Notes: generated from the sequence alone by a model not told the origin. Positions 43,779 through 52,242 are shown, counted from the first letter of the stretch. The stretch is 64,000 nt of DNA from CAIVAT01 sp964473485 (GCA_964473485.1 CAYYPH010000003.1:62001-126000), one strand, 5' to 3'. Numbers and translations: made by a program.

Positions 43779-44186
43779 TTAATTGAAGATTACAAGATCG
43801 GGAAGTTGGTAGTCCTGTTTTTTATTCTCAATGGTGATATCCTGCATTACGGCAATGTCGGCGTTGGTGGTCATGGTCGAATCTTTTGAATAGACATATA
43901 CCCGGTATTTACCTGCCCTCAGGTACCTGAATTCATAGGTGCCGTCGTAACCGGTGCGGATCCTGTCGCCATAATCACGGTCATCACCATACACAATATA
44001 CACCCAGATATTGGGGCCGTAATACTCTTCCTCAAGCACCGTGAAAGTCGAATTGTACTCCTTTACATAGACTTTTCCATAGATGGTGGCTTTACCCCCG
44101 GGACCAGGTTCTTTCTCGCAGGCGATCAGCATCAAAAGGAAAGTGCTAAATAATAACAATCTGATCGTTTTGAATAATGGATGCAT
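43779..44186 (-). CDS. Small lipoprotein with carboxypeptidase-regulatory-like fold
   Basis: A 135-residue protein with a lipobox (LLMLIAC, Cys23). The mature part has the pattern of a carboxypeptidase regulatory-like or Cna-B/SpaA-like beta-sandwich: GKATIYGKVYVKEYN, RTGYDGTYEFRYLRAGKYRV and DITIENKKQDYQL. Such domains are common in outer-membrane lipoproteins of this phylum. It follows the CotH gene (59-base gap) and precedes the YD-like gene by six bases, inside the same run. Function unknown. Confidence 0.72.
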   Translation of the reverse strand: MHPLFKTIRLLLFSTFLLMLIACEKEPGPGGKATIYGKVYVKEYNSTFTVLEEEYYGPNIWVYIVYGDDRDYGDRIRTGYDGTYEFRYLRAGKYRVYVYSKDSTMTTNADIAVMQDITIENKKQDYQLPDLVIFN

Positions 44187-44245
44187 AGGTTTGTGTTTTC
44201 TAAATTCAATGGTTGGTTTCCGGTTACAAAAAAACGGTTAAATTT

Positions 44246-46537
44246 TCAATAAACGATCACTTTGCTTACAGATTCGAAGTCATCATTTTTCGCCTTGAGG
44301 AAATATATCCCTTTTGGGCATGCCGATACATCGAATGAGAAGATGGAAAGATTGGCCGGCGACACGCTCCCCGGATTCACCGATGTATGAACGACGATCC
44401 TACCCATGGCATCCAGAAGTTCAAGGGAGATCAATTTCGCTGATGCATAGGTTTCAACGTATAAGGTTTTGTCTACCGGGTTCGGATAGACCAGCGGAAC
44501 GGATCCTGTAGAACCCGCGTATTGGTTAGGCCTGGCATAGGTGGGTGTCATATAGCCCAGGTTGCCGTAACCATTCGGGTATCTCCCGGCACTTCTCTGA
44601 GGACCCAGCGATGGATATGAAACCGAATCGACAATGGTGCCCGATGGACCCATGAACCATAAAATCCCTCCGGATGGATTCAGATCAAAACTCAGATGGA
44701 TCCCTGGTGCCTGGTCGGCGGCCGACCGGATCATCAGGTACTCTCCTGAAGCAACAGAGGTATCCGGGATCATCCACTTTTTTGGTTCGGTGGGATTATC
44801 GGTAACTGAAAAACCTTCAAGGTCAATTGATTCAGTTGTAAGGTTGATGAGCTCCAGCCATCCTTCGCAGGTTCTGGTCGCGCTGGTCGGTATTGAACTG
44901 TAACCGAACCGTATTTCATTGATTACCATGTCGTGGTAACGTGGGATGGGCTGAACCGTATAATGATCATATTCCGCCCCTGGCGGTAAAAAGGCTCCTG
45001 CACTGTCGTTTTGGGCGTAAATATAATATTGCACCGTATTACCGTTTACCGGAACACTGATGCCGTAGATCCCGTCGCCGGCCAGGCTGTCGTTGTGGTT
45101 CCCGTCATCGAACATGGTTTGTTGCGTGAAAATCCCGCCGGAATTGTCCCTGAAGCCGGCGAACACCATGGTTGCCCCGTCGACCCTGGCCCTTACCGCC
45201 ATTTCGCCTCCGATCTCCGGTATTACAGGCTCATGGCTTACTGACGAAATCGTGGGAGCGTGGCTGAACCACGGCAGCGTATCCAGGTATGCCATCCTGG
45301 CTTCCATCAGTGTACGGATACCGGGGTACCTGATCATCGACCCGGTGCCGCCAACCGTAGTGTCGAGGTTCAGGATGAAGTCATCGAAAGAATAAAACTT
45401 ATTCGGATCATTCAGCACTTCCCCGGTGATCAGTTCCCTGAGTTCTTTCCCGCGTTGATAATAGCTGCCCGTCCTGATGTTTTCATCCACCAGTGTCCGC
45501 ATATGCGCCAGATACATTTTCCGGAGGGTATCGTTTTTGAAAAGGTTGGTCATCAGCGGGCGGGGTGAAACCGAAAAGGAAAGATGTTCCAGCGGGTCCA
45601 GCGATGCCAGTTCGGGGATGGTCACCCCAAGGAAATGATATGAACCGTCGGAATCCCTGAAACTCCCGAACGACATGTTGAGGTCCCAGATCACGGGATT
45701 GAATCGCCCGTTTTTATCCATCGAAAGATAGTAATTCTGCGCATACCCGATGTAACTGTCGAGATTCAGTAACACAAAATTGAAAGCATGCATCCAGAGC
45801 GTCCGGTCGATGTCAAGCACGTCGCCTGCCTGTCCCGGGGCGTTGTTCAGAAGGTCGATGAGGCGATAAAGATCACCCCAGCCATATTCCGACTGCAGTT
45901 TATAATAGGGTTGATAAGCCATCGAATCGGGGCCGTTGCTGTTTGAGAGATTTGCGTTTTCACCGAACGGGTAAATGAGTTTTGCCGGTTCGCCTTTGAT
46001 AAATGGCCGGTCGCCCGTACCGAAATGCCTCCGGTTGAATTCATCGCTCACCGCTTCAACATTGGTGTACAGCCCGATGAGGGTATCGTTGATCAGCAAC
46101 CTGGCAAAATTGGCACGCGCGGCGGGCATATACTTCCGGGCAATCTCATAAGCCAGTACCTCTCTGACAAACGACGGATCGTGGATCACATTGCTCAGTT
46201 TTATCTTTGAAAAGCCTTGGTAGTTCTGACTTTTCACGCAGTAATCAAGATCAATGTTGAATGGGTTTTTCAGCGTGTTTTCGTTATATGAGCTGTACCC
46301 TTTGTACCGTATGCCAGCGTTTTTCAAACAGGTTCCGTCGATGGTCACTTCTCCCTTCAAACGGCCCTCGTCCCCTTCATTTTTGAACAGGCTGTCGAGT
46401 ATAGGACGCCAGTTCTTTTCGCTGAACCTGATATGTATCTCCCTGATCGTACCCGGATCATACAAAGCTTCCTGCGTATGTGCCGGCATAGCGGTAAACA
46501 GGTAAACAAGTAAACAGGAAAGCCTTGCAGATCTCAA
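44246..46537 (-). CDS. Secreted CotH-family kinase with lamin-tail domain and T9SS sorting tail
   Basis: A 763-residue protein read from a TTG start at 46537, which overlaps the preceding stop; only this start gives a full signal peptide (LSCLLVYLFTAMPAHTQ). The CotH domain spans about 30-400, with KGYSSYNENTLKNPF, NLDSYIGYAQNYYL (Asp260, Asn268) and VIWDLNMSFG (Asp285), which fit the atypical protein-kinase active site known from the spore-coat kinase CotH. A fibronectin-like segment, a lamin-tail domain (about 535-640) and a T9SS C-terminal signal follow (VYPNPVDKTLYVETY to the end). Predicted to be displayed on the cell surface. Targets are unknown. Confidence 0.88.
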   Translation of the reverse strand: MRSARLSCLLVYLFTAMPAHTQEALYDPGTIREIHIRFSEKNWRPILDSLFKNEGDEGRLKGEVTIDGTCLKNAGIRYKGYSSYNENTLKNPFNIDLDYCVKSQNYQGFSKIKLSNVIHDPSFVREVLAYEIARKYMPAARANFARLLINDTLIGLYTNVEAVSDEFNRRHFGTGDRPFIKGEPAKLIYPFGENANLSNSNGPDSMAYQPYYKLQSEYGWGDLYRLIDLLNNAPGQAGDVLDIDRTLWMHAFNFVLLNLDSYIGYAQNYYLSMDKNGRFNPVIWDLNMSFGSFRDSDGSYHFLGVTIPELASLDPLEHLSFSVSPRPLMTNLFKNDTLRKMYLAHMRTLVDENIRTGSYYQRGKELRELITGEVLNDPNKFYSFDDFILNLDTTVGGTGSMIRYPGIRTLMEARMAYLDTLPWFSHAPTISSVSHEPVIPEIGGEMAVRARVDGATMVFAGFRDNSGGIFTQQTMFDDGNHNDSLAGDGIYGISVPVNGNTVQYYIYAQNDSAGAFLPPGAEYDHYTVQPIPRYHDMVINEIRFGYSSIPTSATRTCEGWLELINLTTESIDLEGFSVTDNPTEPKKWMIPDTSVASGEYLMIRSAADQAPGIHLSFDLNPSGGILWFMGPSGTIVDSVSYPSLGPQRSAGRYPNGYGNLGYMTPTYARPNQYAGSTGSVPLVYPNPVDKTLYVETYASAKLISLELLDAMGRIVVHTSVNPGSVSPANLSIFSFDVSACPKGIYFLKAKNDDFESVSKVIVY

Positions 46538-47748
46538 TGTTTGATGAATTTTCGGGCGCTGGTGCCATTCGCAGTCTCCACGCTTACAAAATAGATCCCT
46601 TCATGGAGGGAACTTACATCGATCACGTAGGGAGCAATCCGGCTATCGGGAGTCATGACCGTTTTCCCGGTCAGGTCATAGATCCTGATGCCGGTCGGGG
46701 CGACGAGGGTGTTGAGAACAATGTAACGGTCGGCAGGGATTGGAAATATTGACAGCGAAGTTTCCGGTTCATCCCCGGTGGCGGAGTTCTGATCTTTCAG
46801 TCTGGAGACCCCTTCTCCCGTGACGATCCAGATGTAGTCGTCGTTGTCGACCGCCAGGCCCTGGACAATTTTGTTGACCAGTCCGTTTTCAACTGTATAG
46901 GAGGTCCACGCCTGCCCGGACAGTTTACTGATCCCACCATCCTGCAGATAATCGGCATAGATGCCTGCCCACAGGGTTCCATGCAGGTCGGTATCCAGTC
47001 CTTTAATGTATAGCGGAAGCGTTCCGGAACCGGTCCGGTAGTTTTGAATCCATTCGTCATTGGTACCAAGCTTTGTAATGCCGACATAGGTCCCGATCCA
47101 TTTGATGTTGTCTGCATCAATGGCGATGGCACTGATATTATTGTCGACCAGGCTGTCGGCCTTTGTGAAGGTTATAAAGACAGACCCGTCGAACTTCGAC
47201 AGGCCTCCCAGCCAGGTCCCCAGCCAAATGTTGCCGGATCTATCGGCGCTGATGGCGCTGATCATGTTTTGCGGCAAACCATCGGCAGTGGTATAGTTTT
47301 TCCAGCTCGTTCCGTCGAAACGCGAAGCGCCCGACTGGGTGCCGATCCAGATACTTCCGTCGGGGGCAGGAGCCAGGCAGGCGACCACGTTATCGATCAG
47401 TCCGTTGGCAGTGGTGTACGAGGCCCATGTTGAACCGTTGTAGGTACTGATCCCCTGGTCGGTGCCAACCCAAACATGGTTGTTAATGTCCACGGCAATG
47501 CAGTTGATGTAGTTGTCAATCAGCCCGTTTTGCTTGGTGAATGTCGTCCAGTCGTGGTCGTCGAAACGTGCGACGCCTTCCTGGGTACCAAACCACTTTA
47601 CATTGTTTGCATCAATGGCCACCCCAAGTACATTGTTGGAAGGTAGCCCGTCGGCTGTTGTGAAACTGGTGAACTCCTGGGCAACAGATGATCTCTGGAC
47701 CAGGATGAGAAAAATTGCAAGCAGCATTGCGGGAATTATCGTTTTCAT
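46534..47748 (-). CDS. Secreted two-component-type beta-propeller protein with T9SS sorting tail
   Basis: A 404-residue protein with signal peptide (MKTIIPAMLLAIFLILVQRS). The body is made of about six Reg_prop-type repeats, each of the kind GLPSNNVLGVAIDANNVKWF or GLIDNYINCIAVDINNHVWV, which form a beta-propeller like the sensor part of hybrid two-component systems. Here the propeller stands alone, without kinase, and ends in a T9SS tail (FPIPADRYIVLNTL through GIYFVSVETANG). It is therefore likely exported and surface-bound. Its stop overlaps the CotH start by four bases, so the two are translationally coupled. Confidence 0.85.
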   Translation of the reverse strand: MKTIIPAMLLAIFLILVQRSSVAQEFTSFTTADGLPSNNVLGVAIDANNVKWFGTQEGVARFDDHDWTTFTKQNGLIDNYINCIAVDINNHVWVGTDQGISTYNGSTWASYTTANGLIDNVVACLAPAPDGSIWIGTQSGASRFDGTSWKNYTTADGLPQNMISAISADRSGNIWLGTWLGGLSKFDGSVFITFTKADSLVDNNISAIAIDADNIKWIGTYVGITKLGTNDEWIQNYRTGSGTLPLYIKGLDTDLHGTLWAGIYADYLQDGGISKLSGQAWTSYTVENGLVNKIVQGLAVDNDDYIWIVTGEGVSRLKDQNSATGDEPETSLSIFPIPADRYIVLNTLVAPTGIRIYDLTGKTVMTPDSRIAPYVIDVSSLHEGIYFVSVETANGTSARKFIKH

Positions 47749-47758
47749 AGCCCGAAAT

Positions 47759-48292
47759 TTATTTTGTTAGAACTATTTTCCTGATGTATACTCCACCCGG
47801 GGCAGTGGTGATTTTCAGATAGTAGAGCCCTTCAGGGTGAGCGCCAAGATCGGCGCTGCGGATGTCAGAAGCCTGGTAAACCACCGAACCGGTTACATTG
47901 AGAAGGGTAACTTTGAAGTGGCCCTGGTCAAGAAATGATCCGCTCCAGCTTACCCTGCCGTTCGTCGGATTGGGATAAACCATCAGCGCTTTACCTTCAG
48001 TCTCGTTAATTCCAACTGTGGAGTAATCGTAGGGATCGGATAGCGCCGAGAAGCAACCGTTGCCGTCGTTGACCCTTACCTGGTAGCTCCCGTTTTCGGT
48101 CGGATAATATTGCTGAGCAGTTGCTCCGGGTATCGAATCGCCGTTCAGATACCACTGGTTCCCTGAAGCACTGCTCGAGATCAGCATATGTCCCGACTGG
48201 CTGATGACTGGCGTAGCGACGCCATTGACATAACAGGCGGTGTAACGGAATGCCTGGCTTGCAGAGGTGGAAACGGTCTTGGACCAGACCAC
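47759..48292 (-). pseudogene. C-terminal part of the arylsulfotransferase-like gene, cut off by an in-frame TAG
   Basis: This frame continues that of the upstream gene without shift: before it the strand reads EIDSN, then TAG (48296-48298), then NVVWSKTV. A GTG at 48290 could restart translation but would give a product without signal peptide. The part encodes the end of the propeller (ASQAFRYTACYVNG), an Ig-like domain (SSASGNQWYLNG, GSYQVRVNDGNGCF) and a T9SS sorting tail (VYPNPTNGRVSWSGSF to IRKIVLTK). I read it as the severed C-terminus of one gene, unless the stop is a sequencing error or is read through. Confidence 0.75.
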
Positions 48293-48295
48293 GTT

Positions 48296-49435
48296 CTAGT
48301 TCGAATCGATTTCGTAAATATAACGGGACTGGGAGATGCAGATAAGCGTGTTTCCGTTGGGCAACTGCTGGGCGTTTCCTTCATTGTTCGTCGGATTTCC
48401 GGAGTATATATGTCTCCATGCATAGGTTGGGGGTGCAAAGGCCGAGCCGGGCACGATGTTGTAAATGAAGCCGGTTAAAGGTGGAATGATCAGGTCGACA
48501 CAACTCTTGTTCCCGGTTCCGCCGCGGTTGTTGAATGCCGCCAGGTATCCCCCGTGCGGACAGTCGGAAGGAACCCAGTGCGCATCGTGTACAACGTTGA
48601 AGATGGTTGTCCCCGATGCCTGGTAGGCCGAAGGATTTCCCCAACGGTAGAGGATGTCGCCGCCCTTCCCTGAATTGCCGCCTGTGTGGCCGGCAGCCTC
48701 TGCCGTAGTGGTGCTGTGATCAATCACGTAGATCTCGTTGAAATTATGGGATGAAAAGGTGATCTGATCCAGCCCAGCATTGTAGTCGATCCCGTTGACA
48801 TGTTGCCAGTCCTTGGAAGTCAGATAGTTGATATTCAACAGCTCGGGATGTTGCACGATGGATGTCACATAATTGTCCTTGGCCGGATTGACATTCTGGC
48901 AGAGGTGATCCCACGAATGCCACTCCCAGACCACATTGCCGCCACTGGTTCCGACAGGTTCTATCTCAACGATTTTGTCGGGCCACATGGTGATGCTGAT
49001 GGAGGAACCTGCCTGAGTGACTTGAGCCGGTGTTTTCGATTCATAAGCTATCAGCAGGACATTTCCGTTGGGCATGGGACATATATCGTGGTGCGTGCAG
49101 TATTCCTGGGTTGAATAGACATAGTTCCATATCACATTTCCATCCCAGTCGACCTTTTGTACCTGCCCGCACACCGGCCCCCCTGTGAAGTAATTTCCGG
49201 AACGGGCGACGGTTCTGAGCAGAATTCTTCCCGGCAGCAGGTAGGAAGAATAACCTGTTTTTGCGTTTGCTGCAAAGGTCCAGGTGTGGTAATAATTTCC
49301 CGAAAGGTCAAGGAGATATCCTTTGCTGCTGTTTTGCGGACAGTACAGGGTATAATCGCCATAAGGCTGGGCGTGAAGGTCAACACCGGTCAGGAGGGTG
49401 ATGACGGTTAACGCGAAAAAAAGGCTATGTTTCAT
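48296..49435 (-). CDS. Arylsulfotransferase-like (ASST) beta-propeller protein, truncated by TAG
   Basis: A 379-residue exported protein; the start is put at ATG 49435 (MKHSLFFALTVITLLTGVDL, a signal peptide), because the upstream ATG at 49465 falls inside the -7 box. The propeller shows ASST-like features: GQVQKVDWDGNVIWNY, TQEYCTHHDICPMPNGNVLL with the His pair, NVVHDAHWVPSD and GNAQQLPNGNTLICI. ASST enzymes transfer sulfate between phenols via a catalytic His. Translation ends at a TAG although the same frame continues for about 178 codons to a T9SS tail. Without that tail the product would stay in the periplasm. Confidence 0.8.
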   Translation of the reverse strand: MKHSLFFALTVITLLTGVDLHAQPYGDYTLYCPQNSSKGYLLDLSGNYYHTWTFAANAKTGYSSYLLPGRILLRTVARSGNYFTGGPVCGQVQKVDWDGNVIWNYVYSTQEYCTHHDICPMPNGNVLLIAYESKTPAQVTQAGSSISITMWPDKIVEIEPVGTSGGNVVWEWHSWDHLCQNVNPAKDNYVTSIVQHPELLNINYLTSKDWQHVNGIDYNAGLDQITFSSHNFNEIYVIDHSTTTAEAAGHTGGNSGKGGDILYRWGNPSAYQASGTTIFNVVHDAHWVPSDCPHGGYLAAFNNRGGTGNKSCVDLIIPPLTGFIYNIVPGSAFAPPTYAWRHIYSGNPTNNEGNAQQLPNGNTLICISQSRYIYEIDSN

Positions 49436-49458
49436 AGGACTGGATTTTTTTTCCGCTG

Positions 49459-49466
49459 CAAACATA
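49459..49466 (-). promoter_or_regulatory. -7 element (minus strand TATGTTTG) of the ASST-like gene
   Basis: CAAACATA on the plus strand reads TATGTTTG leftwards and lies 23 bases ahead of the ATG at 49435. It may drive the whole leftward run to 39146. Confidence 0.5.
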
Positions 49467-49651
49467 TCCCACCGGTCAATTATGGGAAAAAGGAATAGAC
49501 GAAATATGTATTTTTACCCCCGGATAAGAGATATTTGCTTAGGATTCTCATACTCATATGATACACCCCAGTGATAGACTGCCCTGATTTCAGTGCGCAA
49601 ATGGCCATTTCGGGTGCATGTAAATTGTTGATAAGTAATCTTTTTCGTTTC

Positions 49652-50392
49652 ATGATCACCGATCATCCTTCAATCCTTGAATATTCCGGACGTTTTTCAA
49701 CACCCGAAACAGAACTGCTGAAGCGCCTGACACGCGAAACACACTGGTCGCAGGTATATCCGCAGATGCTCTCGGGACCGTTACAAGGGATGTTACTCAC
49801 GATGTTTGCCGCCATGATCCGGCCGGCAAACATTCTTGAGATCGGAACGTTCACTGGCTATTCGGCCATCTGCCTGGCTTCGGGAATGGAGGGCGCCATG
49901 ACATTACCTTCAGAAGGATCAGGGGCAATGGGGCAAGCTTCCGGGGCAAGAAATCAGGTGGATGAACAGCGGGCGGAACAGCCGGTCAGCCAGACTGGAA
50001 AGGTCCATACCATCGAAGTCAATCCCGAACTGGAGTCCATCATCCGGAAGTACATCCGTGAAAGCGGATTGGAACACAGGATCATCCTGCACATCGGCGA
50101 TGCAATTGACATCATCCCCCGATTGCACGAAACCTGGGACCTGGTTTTTATTGATGCCGATAAGCCGAACTACCTGAATTATTATCAGTTGGTTATGCCC
50201 AGGTTGAGGCAGGGAGGGTTTATACTGGTCGACAATGTACTGTGGGATGGTAAAGTGACCGCGGATCCGGCCGGGATGGACCATGACACCTTGGGTATTC
50301 ACCGGTTCAATGAGTTTGTGCAGTCGGACGACCGCGTGGAAAATCTTTTACTCCCCCTTCGCGATGGTCTGATGATCATCCGTAAAAAGTGA
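49652..50392 (+). CDS. SAM-dependent O-methyltransferase (class I, COMT-like)
   Basis: A 246-residue methyltransferase when read from ATG 49652 (MITDHPSILEYSGRFSTPET); an in-frame ATG at 49571 adds 27 residues of no recognisable type. Family motifs: PANILEIGTFTGYSAICLA for SAM binding, HTIEVNPELE, WDLVFIDADKPNYLNYY with metal-binding Asp residues, and GGFILVDNVLWDG. Substrates of bacterial members are mostly unknown small catechols or similar. Between GYSAICLA and HTIEVNPE there is an extra stretch of about 35 Gly/Gln/Ser/Glu-rich residues not usual for the family. Confidence 0.9.
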   Translation: MITDHPSILEYSGRFSTPETELLKRLTRETHWSQVYPQMLSGPLQGMLLTMFAAMIRPANILEIGTFTGYSAICLASGMEGAMTLPSEGSGAMGQASGARNQVDEQRAEQPVSQTGKVHTIEVNPELESIIRKYIRESGLEHRIILHIGDAIDIIPRLHETWDLVFIDADKPNYLNYYQLVMPRLRQGGFILVDNVLWDGKVTADPAGMDHDTLGIHRFNEFVQSDDRVENLLLPLRDGLMIIRKK

Positions 50393-50396
50393 CTGA

Positions 50397-50441
50397 ACCG
50401 GTCCGGTATTACAGGTTTTAAACTGTTTGAATCCGGCCGGT
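50397..50441. terminator. Imperfect hairpin between convergent genes
   Basis: ACCGGTCCGG (50397-50406) pairs with CCGGCCGGT (50433-50441) apart from one bulged base. It lies between the convergent methyltransferase and purE genes; there is no clear T-run, so a terminator role is only likely by position. Confidence 0.35.
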
Positions 50442-50461
50442 CGTTGTTACCTGAATGCTTG

Positions 50462-50968
50462 TTACTGTACCCTGTATTCGAATTTCACGTTGGCCAGTTC
50501 ATCATTGGCCTTGATGATCTTTTTTTTCAGGTCGGCCTTGAATGCGATAAGTTTCTTGTGCAGGTTCTCATCACCGACGGCCAGGATCTGAGCGGCGAGT
50601 ATGGCGGCATTCTGGGCCCCGTTGATCCCCACGGTGGCGACCGGTATGCCCGGCGGCATCTGGACGATTGCCAGCAGCGCATCAAGCCCTTCGAGGGAGG
50701 CTTTGATGGGCACGCCGATAACGGGCAGCGTGGTCATGGCCGAGATCACACCAGGCAGATGGGCAGCCATTCCGGCAGCGGCAATGATAACGCGGATGCC
50801 GCGCTGATGTGCATGTTTGGCGAATTCTTCGACTTTATCGGGGGTGCGGTGAGCTGAAAGTGCGTTGATTTCAAATGGGATCTGCATTTCGTTCAGAAAC
50901 TTTGCGGCTGCCTCCATGACTGGCAGGTCGGAGGTGCTTCCCATGATGATGCTTACTTTTGGTTCCAT
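50462..50968 (-). CDS. purE: 5-(carboxyamino)imidazole ribonucleotide mutase
   Basis: A 168-residue class I PurE, converting N5-CAIR to CAIR in purine synthesis. Motifs: IIMGSTSDLPVMEAAAKFL, ALSAHRTPDKVEEFAK, AAAGMAAHLPGVISAMTTLP and GVPIKASLEGLDALLAIVQM, all in the usual order. No purK is next to it. It is transcribed from a -7 element that nearly touches the divergent hpt promoter, so the purine-synthesis and purine-salvage genes share one control region. Confidence 0.96.
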   Translation of the reverse strand: MEPKVSIIMGSTSDLPVMEAAAKFLNEMQIPFEINALSAHRTPDKVEEFAKHAHQRGIRVIIAAAGMAAHLPGVISAMTTLPVIGVPIKASLEGLDALLAIVQMPPGIPVATVGINGAQNAAILAAQILAVGDENLHKKLIAFKADLKKKIIKANDELANVKFEYRVQ

Positions 50969-50994
50969 TTGATCCTGGTTTTCTTGGTTTGAAA

Positions 50995-51002
50995 CAAAAA
51001 TA
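50995..51002 (-). promoter_or_regulatory. -7 element (minus strand TATTTTTG) of purE
   Basis: CAAAAATA on the plus strand reads TATTTTTG leftwards, 26 bases ahead of the purE start. Confidence 0.5.
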
Positions 51003-51015
51003 GTAATTATTTCTC

Positions 51016-51023
51016 TACCTTTG
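51016..51023 (+). promoter_or_regulatory. -7 element TACCTTTG of hpt
   Basis: TACCTTTG lies 24 bases before the hpt ATG and only 13 bases from the divergent purE -7 box. Confidence 0.5.
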
Positions 51024-51047
51024 CATTACTAAAAAAAATGACGGATC

Positions 51048-51584
51048 ATGACAAAAGTGCAGGTTCGGGACCTTGTTTTTGAAAAATTTATTACCAGGGA
51101 GGAGATTGGCCGGGCAGTCAGGAAGGTGGCGGCGGAGATAAACCGTGATTACCACGGTAAGAATCCGGTTCTGCTGGCCATCCTGAACGGATCTTTCATG
51201 TTTGCCTCCGACCTGATGCGCGAACTTGACATCCCATGTGAGATATCGTTTGTGAAGTACACCTCTTATTCCGGCACATCATCCACCGAAAGCATCAGGG
51301 AGCTGATCGGGCTTGATCAGATTCTGGAAGGCCGGCATGTGATTATTGTGGAAGACATTGTTGACACCGGGATCACAATGGAGAAACTGCTGGGAGATAT
51401 CGGGCATAAAAATCCTGCCGATATAAAGATCGCCTGCTTCTGTTTCAAGCCTGCCGCATTCCGGAAATCGTTCGGCATCGATTACCTCGGAATGTCAATT
51501 CCCAATGATTTCATCGTGGGATACGGCCTCGATTACAATGGGCAGGGAAGAAACCTTCCGGACATCTATAAAGTGGTTCAGTAA
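51048..51584 (+). CDS. hpt: Hypoxanthine phosphoribosyltransferase
   Basis: A 178-residue type I phosphoribosyltransferase for salvage of hypoxanthine (and probably guanine). The PRPP-binding motif is HVIIVEDIVDTGITME; other features are LLAILNGSFMFASDLMREL, VKYTSYSGTSSTES and the C-terminal PNDFIVGYGLDYNGQGRNLP. First gene of a run hpt-adk-obgE on the plus strand. Its upstream region is shared with the divergent purE. An adenine deaminase elsewhere in the window supplies hypoxanthine, the substrate of this enzyme. Confidence 0.95.
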   Translation: MTKVQVRDLVFEKFITREEIGRAVRKVAAEINRDYHGKNPVLLAILNGSFMFASDLMRELDIPCEISFVKYTSYSGTSSTESIRELIGLDQILEGRHVIIVEDIVDTGITMEKLLGDIGHKNPADIKIACFCFKPAAFRKSFGIDYLGMSIPNDFIVGYGLDYNGQGRNLPDIYKVVQ

Positions 51585-51645
51585 AAACGCTCATCAATCC
51601 AAATAATTTATTAATCGCTATTCGCTAATTCCTAATCGCTTACTT

Positions 51646-52212
51646 ATGTTCAACCTGATATTATTTGGGCCTCCGGGAGCCGGAAAAGGAACCCAGGCCA
51701 TAAAGATCGCTGAAAAATATCACTGGAAACATGTTTCAACCGGAGATATCCTGCGGGCTGAGGTGAGTCAGGGCACCCCCCTGGGTTTGAAGGTCAAAGC
51801 GGTTATGGAAGCCGGCCATCTTGTATCGGATGAGCTTCTGATCGAGATCATGGAATCGGTGTTCCTTAAGCATGCTGATTCGGGAGGATTTGTCCTGGAT
51901 GGTTTTCCCCGTACCATGAACCAGGCTGAAGAACTTGACCGGATGCTGTCGAAACTGGGTCATGGGGTTTCCCTGGTCCTCGCCCTTGAGGTGGACGAGG
52001 AGGAGCTTGTGAAACGGCTGTTGAAACGTGCCGTTGACCAGGGCAGGACCGACGATACCGAAGAGGTCATCAAAAACAGGCTGATCCAGTACCACCAGCA
52101 TACACGGCCGCTGATTGATTATTACCTCGGAAAAAACCTTTACCGGGTCGTGCACGGTGTCGGATCCATCGATCATATCTTTGCTCAGCTCTGCGAAGTG
52201 ATTGAAAAGTAA
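51646..52212 (+). CDS. adk: Adenylate kinase
   Basis: A 188-residue short-form adenylate kinase: P-loop LFGPPGAGKGTQAIKIAEKY, the AMP-binding VSTGDILRAEV, DGFPRTMNQAEELD, and a short lid without the zinc Cys cluster (LLKRAVDQGRTDDTEEVIKN). It balances ATP, ADP and AMP. The gap from hpt is 61 bases and to obgE 30 bases, on the same strand. This hpt-adk-obgE order fits a housekeeping operon. Confidence 0.96.
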   Translation: MFNLILFGPPGAGKGTQAIKIAEKYHWKHVSTGDILRAEVSQGTPLGLKVKAVMEAGHLVSDELLIEIMESVFLKHADSGGFVLDGFPRTMNQAEELDRMLSKLGHGVSLVLALEVDEEELVKRLLKRAVDQGRTDDTEEVIKNRLIQYHQHTRPLIDYYLGKNLYRVVHGVGSIDHIFAQLCEVIEK

Positions 52213-52242
52213 CATCGTTTATTGAATTACGACTGTTGATCC

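Noticed and set aside
48296..48298. TAG recoded as an amino acid
   Set aside because: Several intact genes in the window end in TAG, so a nonsense mutation, sequence error or occasional read-through is more likely.
49571..49651. N-terminal extension of the O-methyltransferase
   Set aside because: The 27 extra residues match nothing typical, while ATG 49652 gives the usual start.
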